DNA from: a virus
DNA length: 64,000 bases
IMG/VR virus record: IMGVR_UViG_3300045541_000131
Location: 1 to 64,000 of that record
Reading direction: 5' to 3' (one strand)
In this document: piece by piece, positions 41,040-49,377 of the stretch
Position numbering within the stretch: the stretch's first letter is position 1
Layout: every line of letters begins with the position of its first letter
The notes under the pieces: generated by a model
Seen by the model: the letters and a program-made list of their open reading frames with translations, nothing else
Database searches by the model: none
Told to the model about the DNA's origin: nothing
Position numbers and translations under genes: made by a program

Positions 41040-41659
41040 TATTGGACAACATTGAAGATCGGGATGTTTGGCCTAAATTAGATCCTGAAGATTTATGGAT
41101 CTATGATAAACTAATTGTAGCAAAAAAACTAGGACATCTTGCCGGGCCTGCAGGTGTGCCAGTGCCAAAACCAGACTGGTACATTGTTCGTCCTATTACT
41201 AATATCAGAATGATGAGCCGAGGCGCGGCAAGAGTATGGCTAACACCTGAAACTACCGATTCGGTTCCTGATGGATATTTCTGGAGTGAAATATTTACAG
41301 GGGACCATATTTCAGTCGACTATCGTTATGGTCAACAGGATCTTACTGTACAAGGCATTAAAAATAATAATAGGCTAGATAGATTTTATTGTTGGTATAA
41401 AGTTAATGCCAAACTTCCGCTGCCGGATATTTTGTTAGATCTGTCTAAAAAATATGAGTGGATAAATGTCGAATACATAGGTGGTCACGCAATAGAATTT
41501 CACCTAAGGTACAATGACGATTTTAGAAATCACGACGCAGATTTTATCTATCCTGTTTGGAAAGACGAACCTACTGCCCAGCCTGCAAACTCTAGCTGGT
41601 ATGAAAGCCCCGCTGGTGATAGATTAGGTTTCTGGGTCATAAATAAAAACACTTGTTAA
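41033..41659 (+). CDS. Phage hypothetical protein
   Basis: The 208-residue protein has [41 protein letters not shown] and [11 protein letters not shown] think related proteins occur in T4-like phages, but no function is known to me. Start is uncertain: GTG 41033 overlaps the AOX stop, and TTG 41042 has better spacing from AAAGGA. Confidence 0.6.
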   Translation: MVILDNIEDRDVWPKLDPEDLWIYDKLIVAKKLGHLAGPAGVPVPKPDWYIVRPITNIRMMSRGAARVWLTPETTDSVPDGYFWSEIFTGDHISVDYRYGQQDLTVQGIKNNNRLDRFYCWYKVNAKLPLPDILLDLSKKYEWINVEYIGGHAIEFHLRYNDDFRNHDADFIYPVWKDEPTAQPANSSWYESPAGDRLGFWVINKNTC

Positions 41660-41670
41660 AGAGGTGTTAA

Positions 41671-42114
41671 ATGAAAAAGCTATTAACTTTATTAGCATTT
41701 GCTGTATTCTCGACCGCAGCAGTTGCACAAAAACAACCCCCGATGGTCTGCTATGATTGGAAGCTAAATCGTGTAGTCGATGGCGACACTATTGAAGTTG
41801 CCACTCCATGGGTTCCTGATCCTATGCCTAAAAAGATGAGCGTTCGTGTGTTTGGTGTCGACACTCCTGAAAAAGGATTCCGTGCCAAGTGCGATAGCGA
41901 AGCCAAACGCGGCCAAGCTGCTACAGAATTTACCAAAAAGGTAATTACTGCCAGCAACACAGCTAAGGTCTGTGTCGTCGATTGGGACAAGTTCGGTGGT
42001 CGTATGTTGGGCGACATTGTATTAGATAACAATGTTAGCCTACGTGGTCTACTAATACAAAACGGCTTTGCTCGAGAATATTACGGCGAAGCAAAACAAA
42101 GTTGGTGTAATTAA
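41671..42114 (+). CDS. Secreted thermonuclease-family nuclease
   Basis: A signal peptide (to VAQ, residue 20) is followed by a staphylococcal-nuclease fold: NRVVDGDTIEVATP, VRVFGVDTPEKGF, AKRGQAATEF, DWDKFGGRMLGDIVL and LLIQNGFAREYYG. The family cuts DNA and RNA with Ca2+. Export suggests action in the periplasm or after lysis, where it could degrade host DNA or free nucleic acid. A GAGGTG ribosome site precedes it. Confidence 0.9.
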   Translation: MKKLLTLLAFAVFSTAAVAQKQPPMVCYDWKLNRVVDGDTIEVATPWVPDPMPKKMSVRVFGVDTPEKGFRAKCDSEAKRGQAATEFTKKVITASNTAKVCVVDWDKFGGRMLGDIVLDNNVSLRGLLIQNGFAREYYGEAKQSWCN

Positions 42115-42143
42115 AAATGGCCCCTAGGGGCCATTTTATTTTT
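42114..42143. terminator. Bidirectional terminator between convergent genes
   Basis: The 24-base palindrome AAAATGGCCCC-TA-GGGGCCATTTT gives an 11-bp stem, followed by ATTTTTT on the plus strand and by a run of A's in the upstream part. It separates the nuclease gene from the methyltransferase. Confidence 0.85.
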
Positions 42144-42867
42144 TCTCATAGACAAAATATAATCTGTCATTGTCTTTCTTAAACTCTAGCAGTTTAAGAT
42201 TATATTTTTCCGCAAACTCATTTACAATTTCAAAGCTCCAAGGGAAGATATCGACATAGGGACCTGTCTTGTGGGGAATACCTGGATTTGCTCGCATATA
42301 CATGCGACCTCCCTGAGCTAATAATTCTATACAACGGCCAAATCGCTGTTCAATTTCTTCTCTGCTATTAAAATTGATACTGCCTAAGGCCATAATAACA
42401 TCATGTGATCCGGACTTAACTTTATAGTCCAGAATGTCCACCATGTAGTCAGCGCAGTTATTATAAGGGTCAATGCCCACAATGTTTTGTATGCGTTCTT
42501 TAAATGGATGATAACCGCAGCCTACATCTAGAACAGAGTTGGGATTTAATTTATTAATTTCGTCAACTAGTTGCCAACCCGTATAATCGTATTCCCCGGT
42601 TCTGGGTTTCCATATTTCACCAAAAAATCTGTTGATATAGCGCTCACTGAGATCCGCAGTAATACTGCGAACAGTGCCGATATAATCACAAGGTAAATGC
42701 AATTCTGCTTCAACAGCATCTTTAAATTTACGATAGCGAGCAGGCGTCCACGGCAAATCTTGCACTACAGTATTTTCGTCTAGGCCGTCAGAAATTTTTT
42801 GATATTTGGGCAAATTAAAGGCTTGCTTTAAATTTTTTATTAAAAGTGCAAAAATTTTAGTATTCAT
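42136..42867 (-). CDS. Class I SAM-dependent methyltransferase
   Basis: The 243-residue protein has the SAM-binding strand SVLDVGCGYHPF, the acidic residue after strand 2 (IVGIDPYNNCADYM), and the motif SHDVIMALGSINFN. FGEIWKPRTGEYDYTGWQL is a likely substrate-side region. The gene stands alone, opposite to its neighbours. The substrate is unknown; it may be a small molecule, protein or glycan rather than DNA because no DNA methyltransferase motif (DPPY/PCQ) is present. Confidence 0.8.
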   Translation of the reverse strand: MNTKIFALLIKNLKQAFNLPKYQKISDGLDENTVVQDLPWTPARYRKFKDAVEAELHLPCDYIGTVRSITADLSERYINRFFGEIWKPRTGEYDYTGWQLVDEINKLNPNSVLDVGCGYHPFKERIQNIVGIDPYNNCADYMVDILDYKVKSGSHDVIMALGSINFNSREEIEQRFGRCIELLAQGGRMYMRANPGIPHKTGPYVDIFPWSFEIVNEFAEKYNLKLLEFKKDNDRLYFVYEKK

Positions 42868-42890
42868 ATTAAAAAAATTGGATTAAGAAC

Positions 42891-42896
42891 TAAATA
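42891..42896 (+). promoter_or_regulatory. Late promoter for the gene at 42937 and TctA/TctC
   Basis: TAAATAT, about 35 bases before the ATG. No Shine-Dalgarno is clear in the AT-rich leader. Confidence 0.5.
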
Positions 42897-42936
42897 TTCC
42901 AACATATTAATTATATATTCTTTTTAACCTTATTTT

Positions 42937-43569
42937 ATGCGATACATATTCATGGCCGGAGTTCCTGGCAGCAAATGGAGCAGCGTTAGTAAAAACATCT
43001 ACTATAGCTCTAATATTGACCGTAGCGACTATACTGATGAGCGTACATATTATCACGATGCGTCAGGTAAATTAGAATTGATGCACACGGGTGCTTACTT
43101 TGACCCTGGCATGGAATTTGGCAGCTTTTTTGACAGATTAAATCAAGCAACTAAAAGTCAATGTGAATACGAATTCAATCGTGCATTTAACAAACCGTTT
43201 CAAAAAGAACACTATCGTATTATCAAAAGCCACGTGTTCTGCAATCACATTGACTACTTGAAAGCCACATGGCCAGAAAGCCCTGTTATTTTAGTTCATC
43301 GAACAGATGACGCTAGCTTAGGATGGTGGGTCAAGTGCGGTCACTTTAACATCACTTATCCCTTGTACAATGACTATTACAAAGACCTTGCCACAATGGC
43401 TAAAATTATTAAAAGCCAAAATCAAAACTTACTAACAGCCTGGGAAAAGTATTCTGGAATTGAAGTTAAAAACAATACTGAATTGGCCGACAGCTTGGGT
43501 ATTCGTAGACCTCCGCAAGAATACAAACAAGATTATATAAAATCTGACATACGAGTAAAAGTTATCTAA
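42937..43569 (+). CDS. Sulfotransferase-like protein
   Basis: The 210-residue product begins YIFMAGVPGSKWSSVSKNIY, a P-loop-like strand-loop-helix. It has a second block with HYRIIKSHVFCNHIDYLK and SPVILVHRTDDASLGWW, like the 3'-phosphate-binding region (R-x-P/R-x-D) of sulfotransferases. It lies immediately upstream of tctA. Related but divergent proteins are at 15787, 46802 and 62294. Substrate unknown. Confidence 0.65.
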   Translation: MRYIFMAGVPGSKWSSVSKNIYYSSNIDRSDYTDERTYYHDASGKLELMHTGAYFDPGMEFGSFFDRLNQATKSQCEYEFNRAFNKPFQKEHYRIIKSHVFCNHIDYLKATWPESPVILVHRTDDASLGWWVKCGHFNITYPLYNDYYKDLATMAKIIKSQNQNLLTAWEKYSGIEVKNNTELADSLGIRRPPQEYKQDYIKSDIRVKVI

Positions 43570-45009
43570 ATGGAATACGCACTTTGGTTAGTACTGGGTA
43601 CTGTTTATGGATTGCTTATTGGCATTATACCCATGGCTGGTGCTACTACAGGCTTGCTGACTGTGTTTGCACTCAGTGACCAGTTTCTTGCTAATCCATA
43701 TCTTGGCATTATCTTTTTAACTAGCCTAGTGGCAGCGTCCAGTACTGGCGACAGTTTTACCAGTATCTTAACTGGCATACCTGGCAGCAATACTACCGCG
43801 GCTAGTATCATTGACGGATACAAAATGGCACAACAAGGGCAAGCTGCCAGAGCATTAGGCATTGCTATTATGGACAGCACTATCAACGGCATTATTTGGG
43901 GTTTGATTGCTTTTGCTCTGATGCCATTGTACGCAAAACTAATTTTAATATTTGGTATACCCGAGTTCCTTGCCTTTATGATTATAGCACTGGCTTGTGT
44001 GGGATTTATTGCCAGCAGAAATGTTTGGCTTAGTTTAACAGGTATCGGACTGGGAATATTTTTAGGATTCATCGGGCAAAACCCTGCCACAGGTGTTGCT
44101 AGATTTACTGGCGGCTGGGAATACTTAGAAGCCGGCATACAGATCATTCCTTTGATAGCAGGCCTATTTGGCATACCAGAAATAGTTGAAGGATTTAGAA
44201 ATAAAAGTCCCAGGGCTGCTGCAATTACTAATTACTGGAATCAACTGTTCCAAGGATTCAAAGACTGCGTTATACACTGGCGCGATATGATGCGTGGCGG
44301 CGTTATTGGGTTCTTTACTGGATTGTTACCAGGCATTGGCGGGACAATTGGCGACATCATGGCCTATGGTGCTACTGTGGCCAAATATCCCAATGAAAAG
44401 TTTGGCAACGGGAATGTCAAAGGGCTGTTGGGCTGTGAAGGTGCTAATAATGCACAAAAAGCGGGGAGTCTGGTTCCGACAGTTTTATTTGGCATTCCCG
44501 CTGCACCTTTCGCTGCGGTGCTGATGGCCATCTGTGTTTACTTTGGCATGGAGCTAGGCAGTCCGCAACTACCACAAGATGAAAAGTTTTTATGGAGTCT
44601 CGGCGGTGCGTTTATAGCCAGCACAATTTTAGTGCTGTTTATATCTGTGTTTACAGTTAGACTGGTAGTAAAGCTATTAGAAATACCTTATTGGATTTAT
44701 GCCACACTGATATTGTCAGTAATAGTTTGGAGTTCCATGGAATATACAGGAACAATTAATGACTTGTATATTTTGATATTGTGCAGTATATTAGGGTTGA
44801 TTTGTAAGTATGCAAAGATCAGCAGACCAGCAGTTATGGTTTCCTTTATTCTAGCAGAGCGTCTAGAAAAATACAGCCTGCAGACATTTACCTTATATCA
44901 ACCCGAAGATTTATTACATCGTCCACTGTTTATGATTTTAATAGCAGTAGCTATTGTAGTCATTGTTTACAGTTTAACAAAGAAAAATCGTGGTATTGAT
45001 TATCACTAA
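43570..45009 (+). CDS. tctA: TctA-family tripartite tricarboxylate transporter permease
   Basis: The 479-residue protein has about 10-12 membrane helices and the TctA signatures PMAGATTGLLT, GDSFTSILTGIPGSNTTAAS and FTGLLPGIGGTIGDIMAYG. TctA is the large subunit of a Na+-driven uptake system with TctB (small membrane part) and TctC (binding protein). No TctB is present between this gene and tctC. The permease may pair with host TctB or work without it. Confidence 0.92.
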   Translation: MEYALWLVLGTVYGLLIGIIPMAGATTGLLTVFALSDQFLANPYLGIIFLTSLVAASSTGDSFTSILTGIPGSNTTAASIIDGYKMAQQGQAARALGIAIMDSTINGIIWGLIAFALMPLYAKLILIFGIPEFLAFMIIALACVGFIASRNVWLSLTGIGLGIFLGFIGQNPATGVARFTGGWEYLEAGIQIIPLIAGLFGIPEIVEGFRNKSPRAAAITNYWNQLFQGFKDCVIHWRDMMRGGVIGFFTGLLPGIGGTIGDIMAYGATVAKYPNEKFGNGNVKGLLGCEGANNAQKAGSLVPTVLFGIPAAPFAAVLMAICVYFGMELGSPQLPQDEKFLWSLGGAFIASTILVLFISVFTVRLVVKLLEIPYWIYATLILSVIVWSSMEYTGTINDLYILILCSILGLICKYAKISRPAVMVSFILAERLEKYSLQTFTLYQPEDLLHRPLFMILIAVAIVVIVYSLTKKNRGIDYH

Positions 45010-45018
45010 GGAGAAAAA

Positions 45019-46092
45019 ATGAAACTTAAGACTATTTTTAAAACTCTTGTTGCTGCTGCCGTGCTGGCCGCATCCACTGCTCATGCAGAATTTAGAATGA
45101 TTGTTCCGCAGGGCCCGGGTCAAGGAACTAGTGTTTGGGCAGGTATCATTGCCAAGCACTTGGAAAAGCAACTGGGAGAAAAGGTTGTTATTCAACATAT
45201 TCCAGGTGCCAAAGACATTCCAGGCTTTAACGAATTCCACAATAAACTACGCATGGATAACAATACCATTATGGTCAGCCATGGTGGTAATGGTGTTAGT
45301 TTCTTAGTTGACAAGGTAGACTATGACTACAGTCAATATGAAAGCATTGGTATGCAGAACCTAAACATTGTGTTAGGTCGTAAAGAATCAATGGATCCAA
45401 AAAACCCTGCCAGTGTAGCCAGACTAGCTGGTGGCAGTGGCTTAGAGCCTGATGGCATGGCAGTGGCTATGTTGATGTGCGGCAACTTGCCTAAGAAGGA
45501 AGACTATCTTGCCTGCTTTAAAAAGCGTGTAATTTGGGTCAACGGTATTCCAGGAGCCGAACGTAGACTAGGATTTATGCGCGGCGAATTGAATACTACT
45601 CGTGAAACTACTGTTGCTTGGTTTAAGTTCTATACCAGTGTAGCAGAAAACAAACTATGGTTCCATCATGGCATTTATGATCTTAAGACAGGACGAGTAG
45701 GAGACGATCCTAACTTTCCCAAGGGCTATAAGTTTGAAGATGTGTTCAAGAGTATCCATGGCGTTGCACCCAAGGGCGAATTCTTTGAAGCTTATCAACT
45801 AAGCAGAACATTCCGTGATGTACTACAAAAGGCCTTATGGGTCAACAAAGGCAATCCTAATACACAAAGACTTCGTGCTGCTGTTCAGCGTATGATTACT
45901 GATCCAGAAGCTGCTGCTGCTCTAGAAGCAGACACTGGTAAATATGAATGGATTACAGGCGACGAAGGCAATAGAGTTGTAGATCGTCTACGCAGAAATG
46001 TCACTGAAAAGAAACTACAAGATCTAGTATGGTGGCACGATAATGCTTATGGATTCAAGAGTGAATTCAAACCACAATTGGTAATAAAATAA
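45019..46092 (+). CDS. tctC: TctC-like periplasmic binding protein (Bug family)
   Basis: The 357 residues have a signal peptide (to AHA, residue 23), then FRMIVPQGPGQGTSVWAGII, a motif typical of TctC/Bug receptors, and GKDIPG-like PGAKDIPGFNEF. Such proteins bind carboxylates such as citrate or other small anions in the periplasm. A GGAGAAAAA ribosome site precedes it. It forms an operon with tctA. Confidence 0.85.
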   Translation: MKLKTIFKTLVAAAVLAASTAHAEFRMIVPQGPGQGTSVWAGIIAKHLEKQLGEKVVIQHIPGAKDIPGFNEFHNKLRMDNNTIMVSHGGNGVSFLVDKVDYDYSQYESIGMQNLNIVLGRKESMDPKNPASVARLAGGSGLEPDGMAVAMLMCGNLPKKEDYLACFKKRVIWVNGIPGAERRLGFMRGELNTTRETTVAWFKFYTSVAENKLWFHHGIYDLKTGRVGDDPNFPKGYKFEDVFKSIHGVAPKGEFFEAYQLSRTFRDVLQKALWVNKGNPNTQRLRAAVQRMITDPEAAAALEADTGKYEWITGDEGNRVVDRLRRNVTEKKLQDLVWWHDNAYGFKSEFKPQLVIK

Positions 46093-46805
46093 TGGCATAT
46101 AAAGATCAGGGTCAATACGAAAGTTCATGGGAATGGACTCGTGCAAACAGCCGGTATCACTTTGACTACACTCGCAGAGATCAGCCCGGGGAATATTATT
46201 TCCCCTTGGGTAGATTTGAAGGTGATTGGTCCGCAGAGCTTGCTGACACTATGGAACGCATGACCAGTCCTATAACATGGGCTACAAGAAAATACAGTCC
46301 CTACTACAACAAAGAAGACGGTACTAAGATTCAAAGCACTATGATCGAACAAGAAGAAAATGATCTTAAACGATCAGGCTTTGATGTTAATCTACAGCTA
46401 ACTGATGTGTTGGAAAAAGACGACATTGGTCCTATGATCTCGAAGATGTATGAATTTTTTGCCATAGATAATCCATGGGTGAGATTGCACATACAAAAGC
46501 CCGGGCAGATGTTTAATCTGCACATAGACAAATTGTATGAGCGTTCAGATGATCCCATGGATACTGTGAGAATAATTGTGCATTTGGCAGATTGGGAACC
46601 CGGACAGTTTTATCAGTATGGCACTTACACTCTAAGTCATTGGCGTGCTGGTGATATTCATACTTTTGATTGGCCCAATGTTCCCCATGCCACTGCTAAT
46701 GCTAGCCACAGTCTACGACCAACTTTAATGATGACTGGTCTTAAAACTGCAAGAACTAGAGAAATTCTAGCGGCTGCAACAGCTGATTCAATATATCGTA
46801 TATGA
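46092..46805 (+). CDS. Fe(II)/2OG-dependent oxygenase (aspartyl hydroxylase-like)
   Basis: The jelly-roll motif HID (in GQMFNLHIDKLYER), WEPGQFYQYGTYTLSHWRAGDIHTF (in two parts) and PHATANASHSLRPTLMM suggest a H-x-D ... H triad plus an arginine for 2OG. The pattern recalls the aspartyl/asparaginyl beta-hydroxylase type. The stop overlaps the start of the next gene by four bases (ATGA). The target is unknown. Confidence 0.7.
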   Translation: MAYKDQGQYESSWEWTRANSRYHFDYTRRDQPGEYYFPLGRFEGDWSAELADTMERMTSPITWATRKYSPYYNKEDGTKIQSTMIEQEENDLKRSGFDVNLQLTDVLEKDDIGPMISKMYEFFAIDNPWVRLHIQKPGQMFNLHIDKLYERSDDPMDTVRIIVHLADWEPGQFYQYGTYTLSHWRAGDIHTFDWPNVPHATANASHSLRPTLMMTGLKTARTREILAAATADSIYRI

Positions 46806-47431
46806 AACATTTTATAGTGCTTACCGGGCCGCAAGGCTCGGGTAATCACATGTGGAGTAAAATCTTTAGCTTACATAAAGACGTCTATGGCTGGAGTGAC
46901 CTAAACAACGAATTCTGGATAGGTCACGACAGAGAACCATTTAATACTTATTGGAAAAACATTAGTGCATTAAAAGATTTTGATTGGCAGCAAAGTGATT
47001 ACTATGTTTCCAGCATCAGTGTTCCCTACATGGAAAACGGTATGGCTACTGTACCAAAGATTAATGAATTTGTCGAATGTCTAGAATCTCTGGATATCAA
47101 AGCCACTGTCTGTGTTATTGGGCGTGATAAAAATATATTGTCCATGCAAGAACAACGACTCAGACTAGCAGAAACTTATCATCAAGCTCTCGAAGTATAC
47201 CAAAACTTGCCCATGGACAAAACTTACTTTTTAAGTCACGAGTTGTTGATTTTATATAGGCATCAATACTTAAATAAAATAAGCAAAGATTTAAATTTTC
47301 CCGTCGATGTTAGTAATTCCAAAGTCGAAGACATTCTCGGCGAAAATGCAAACAAAAAATATCTAAGACCCATCGACGATCATTGGGTTGATGATTTAGC
47401 AAGAAATAGTTCAAGGAAATGGCATGACTAA
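46802..47431 (+). CDS. Sulfotransferase-like P-loop protein
   Basis: It begins HFIVLTGPQGSGNHMWSKIF, a PAPS-type P-loop. VYGWSDLNNEFWIGH and VCVIGRDKNILSMQEQR follow; the latter fits the second phosphate-binding motif. It is coupled to the upstream oxygenase by ATGA and to the downstream APS kinase fusion by an 8-base overlap. The APS kinase could make PAPS for such an enzyme. Confidence 0.62.
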   Translation: MKHFIVLTGPQGSGNHMWSKIFSLHKDVYGWSDLNNEFWIGHDREPFNTYWKNISALKDFDWQQSDYYVSSISVPYMENGMATVPKINEFVECLESLDIKATVCVIGRDKNILSMQEQRLRLAETYHQALEVYQNLPMDKTYFLSHELLILYRHQYLNKISKDLNFPVDVSNSKVEDILGENANKKYLRPIDDHWVDDLARNSSRKWHD

Positions 47432-48275
47432 AAAGATTTTGATTATGGGTTTACCCGGTGCCGGCAAGACTTATTTTGCTGAGCGTCTCAAAGCTTGGCT
47501 CGAACGCAACGGCGAAGCATCTGCAGAGCGTTTAAGTCAATACGAGATGTTACCCAGTGCTATGGAACTACGAGCAAAAGTAGATTGGTTCAATGCCGAT
47601 GATGTTCGCAGAAAATACAACGACTGGGACTTTAGTAAGGAAGGTCGTATTCGTCAAAGTTTACGTATGTTTGAATTTGCGCTTCGTTGTAGCGGCGAAT
47701 ATGTAATCTGTGACTTTGTTGCACCTTTGCCCGAAATGCGAGCAAACTTCAAAGCAGACTGGACAATTTGGATTGACACTATTGATGCAGGTCGTTATGA
47801 AGACACTAACAAAGCATTCGTAGCACCAGATGTCTATGACTTCCGCATCACTGAACAAAACGCAGAGAAGTGGGTAGAGTTTGTGGGTCAACATATCATT
47901 GAAGATCGCCGTAGACCAGTATTTGACTGGCGCAAAGAAACTGTACAGATGTTGGGTCGCTGGCAACCATGGCATCCAGGTCATCGTGCTTTGTTTGAGC
48001 GTAGTATTGCTAAAACAGGACAGGTTTGCATCATGATTCGCGATTGTCAAGGTTGGAATGGATCAAATCCTTTTGACTTTGAACAAGTAAAGAATTTTAT
48101 CAAGCGTGATTTAGATCCATTATATCAAGGCCAATATACTATTCAACTGGTGCCTAATATTGTAAACATCACTTATGGCAGAGATGTTGGCTATAAGATT
48201 GAACAAGAAGTGTTCGATGATGCCACACATGCTATCAGTGCTACAAAAATTCGTAAACAAATGGGCATAGAGTGA
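47424..48275 (+). CDS. Fusion: APS kinase-like plus nucleotidylyltransferase
   Basis: Residues 1-165 form an APS kinase-like P-loop domain (GLPGAGKT at 9-16, then FNADDVRRKYNDWDFSKEGR). Residues 166-283 form a nucleotidylyltransferase with LGRWQPWHPGHRALF (HPGH at 184-187) and ISATKIR (271-277), as in NMN or cytidylyl transferases. Known relatives make PAPS from APS and join a nucleotide to a phosphate group, respectively. Whether the first domain uses APS or another substrate is uncertain. It overlaps both neighbours by 8 and 4 bases. Confidence 0.82.
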   Translation: MTKKILIMGLPGAGKTYFAERLKAWLERNGEASAERLSQYEMLPSAMELRAKVDWFNADDVRRKYNDWDFSKEGRIRQSLRMFEFALRCSGEYVICDFVAPLPEMRANFKADWTIWIDTIDAGRYEDTNKAFVAPDVYDFRITEQNAEKWVEFVGQHIIEDRRRPVFDWRKETVQMLGRWQPWHPGHRALFERSIAKTGQVCIMIRDCQGWNGSNPFDFEQVKNFIKRDLDPLYQGQYTIQLVPNIVNITYGRDVGYKIEQEVFDDATHAISATKIRKQMGIE

Positions 48276-48496
48276 ACAAGTATCACATTCGGTTTAATAC
48301 CAAACACGACGGCAGTGATTTAGTTTGGCGTATCTTTGAAAATGGTGTAGAACATCTAGCAACAGATGTTCGCATCATCGGCGAAACTTATACTGAATGC
48401 ACCGAAGAGCATGGCGAAACTAAGTGGAATATAGCCTGCAAAGGTCGTTTGGTATGGGTGGATAAGGTCGCTGTGATCGTTACCGGAAAAGATTAA
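48272..48496 (+). CDS. Small phage hypothetical
   Basis: This 74-residue beta-rich protein uses GTG as start within a GTGA overlap. It contains NTKHDGSDLVWRIFENGVEHLA, split by a turn, and WNIACKGRLVWVDK. I believe it is a widespread small protein in T4-like phages next to APS kinase genes. No function known. Confidence 0.65.
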   Translation: MNKYHIRFNTKHDGSDLVWRIFENGVEHLATDVRIIGETYTECTEEHGETKWNIACKGRLVWVDKVAVIVTGKD

Positions 48497-48699
48497 TGAA
48501 TGAATCTAATACTCGTAGTCTTGTAAAAACCGTAAGTTGGCGCTTGACTGGTTCGGGCGCCACTTTTTTGATTGCTTATCTTATATCAGGCAACTTAACT
48601 GTGGGCGGAACTATTGCTGTTATTCAGTTAGTGTCTAATACTATTTTATATTATATACACGAAAGAATTTGGAATCGTATTAATTGGGGTAAAAAATAA
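48496..48699 (+). CDS. DUF2061 membrane protein
   Basis: The 67 residues match DUF2061: RSLVKTVSWRLTGSGATFLI, then YYIHERIWNRI, with two membrane helices. Members often accompany APS kinase genes, as here. The stop codon TAA is also the first part of the late promoter for the RNA at 48708. The start overlaps the previous stop by one base. Confidence 0.82.
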   Translation: MNESNTRSLVKTVSWRLTGSGATFLIAYLISGNLTVGGTIAVIQLVSNTILYYIHERIWNRINWGKK

Positions 48700-48702
48700 A
48701 TA
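48697..48702 (+). promoter_or_regulatory. Late promoter of the 48708 RNA
   Basis: TAAATA. The predicted start (about five bases downstream) is at 48708, exactly at the 5' strand of the RNA's closing stem. Confidence 0.65.
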
Positions 48703-48707
48703 GTTTA

Positions 48708-48815
48708 ACACCTTAGGACCGTTACTCAGTTATCTGAGCCTAAGGCGTCCGGCGGCTGCTGCCGGTGTTGCCCGGATTCGCTACCCTGAGGCGCACGAAG
48801 TGAGCATTTATTTTT
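48708..48815 (+). ncRNA. Structured non-coding RNA, type unknown
   Basis: The 108 bases between DUF2061 and the nucleosidase contain no ORF and are GC-rich compared with the rest. Stems: CCTTAGG (48711-48717) with CCTAAGG (48739-48745), enclosing CTCAG (48725-48729)/CTGAG (48734-48738) with a TTAT loop and a 7-base bulge; CCGGC (48749-48753)/GCCGG (48761-48765); and alternative outer pairing of AACACC (48707-48712) with GGTGTT (48764-48769). A third small stem (CAC/GTG, 48794-48802) precedes a U-rich end. Transcription from the late promoter would begin at the first stem. It could be a leader of the nucleosidase gene or a free RNA. I recognise no Rfam family. Confidence 0.7.
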
Positions 48816-48819
48816 GACT

Positions 48820-49374
48820 ATGAAAACAATTATACTTGTAGCATTACCCGAAGAACTAGACAGCAGTCTAGTTGATGTGCCCGTTGTTTATACAGGAGTG
48901 GGCATCAGCAATGCTGCTATGATGACCTATGATGCTATAATAGAGCATAGTCCAGACTTAGTCATCAACTATGGTAGCGCAGGTAGTTTGAAAAACTACA
49001 AAGGATTATTGCCTGTTAATCGTGTTTGCCAGCGTGATGCAGATTGTAGCCCGTTACGTGATCGTGGCTACATGTTAGGTGAAAATGTGTTATACTATCA
49101 TAGCGGCGAAGATGGTGTTTATTGCGGCAGTGGCAATAACTTTGTTACAAAGCCCGATACTTGGACGCTAAATCATTGCGATATTGTCGATATGGAACTT
49201 TGGAGCATAGCTAAAGTTTGCGAATACCACAATGTTCGGTGGATCAGCCGCAAATGGATCAGCGATAATGCTGATAGCGAAGCGGGAAACACATGGGAAA
49301 CAGCACTAGCAGCAGGTCAGCAAGAATTCATCAAATGGTTTAAGTCAGGTAAATATACTAATATCTGCCCTTAA
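48820..49374 (+). CDS. MTAN/PNP-family nucleosidase-like protein
   Basis: The start ATG 48820 gives TIILVALPEELDSSL, then VVYTGVGISNAAMMTYDAII and LVINYGSAGSLKNYKG, as in the 5'-methylthioadenosine/nucleoside phosphorylase family. The catalytic VDMELWSIAKVCEYHNVRW block is also present, with the conserved glutamate (IVDMELW). The 184-residue length is shorter than usual (about 230). No Shine-Dalgarno is visible; AAGTGAG lies too far upstream, in the RNA structure, so translation may be regulated by folding. Confidence 0.78.
   Translation: MKTIILVALPEELDSSLVDVPVVYTGVGISNAAMMTYDAIIEHSPDLVINYGSAGSLKNYKGLLPVNRVCQRDADCSPLRDRGYMLGENVLYYHSGEDGVYCGSGNNFVTKPDTWTLNHCDIVDMELWSIAKVCEYHNVRWISRKWISDNADSEAGNTWETALAAGQQEFIKWFKSGKYTNICP
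49350..49355 (+). promoter_or_regulatory. Possible late promoter for the tagged-protein operon
   Basis: GGTAAATATAC lies in the end of the nucleosidase gene, with a predicted start about 17 bases before the ATG at 49378. The surrounding bases are coding. Confidence 0.4.
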
Positions 49375-49377
49375 ACT

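Noticed and set aside
43605-44174. 189-residue minus-strand ORF opposite tctA
   Set aside because: It is antisense to the conserved permease region and has no promoter or ribosome site.
48700-48815. tRNA or known riboswitch in the folded gap
   Set aside because: No cloverleaf, T-arm (GGTTCGAAT-like) or CCA end can be drawn. The stems do not match preQ1, SAM, SAH, NAD or glutamine riboswitch patterns that I can recall, so it is reported as unknown.
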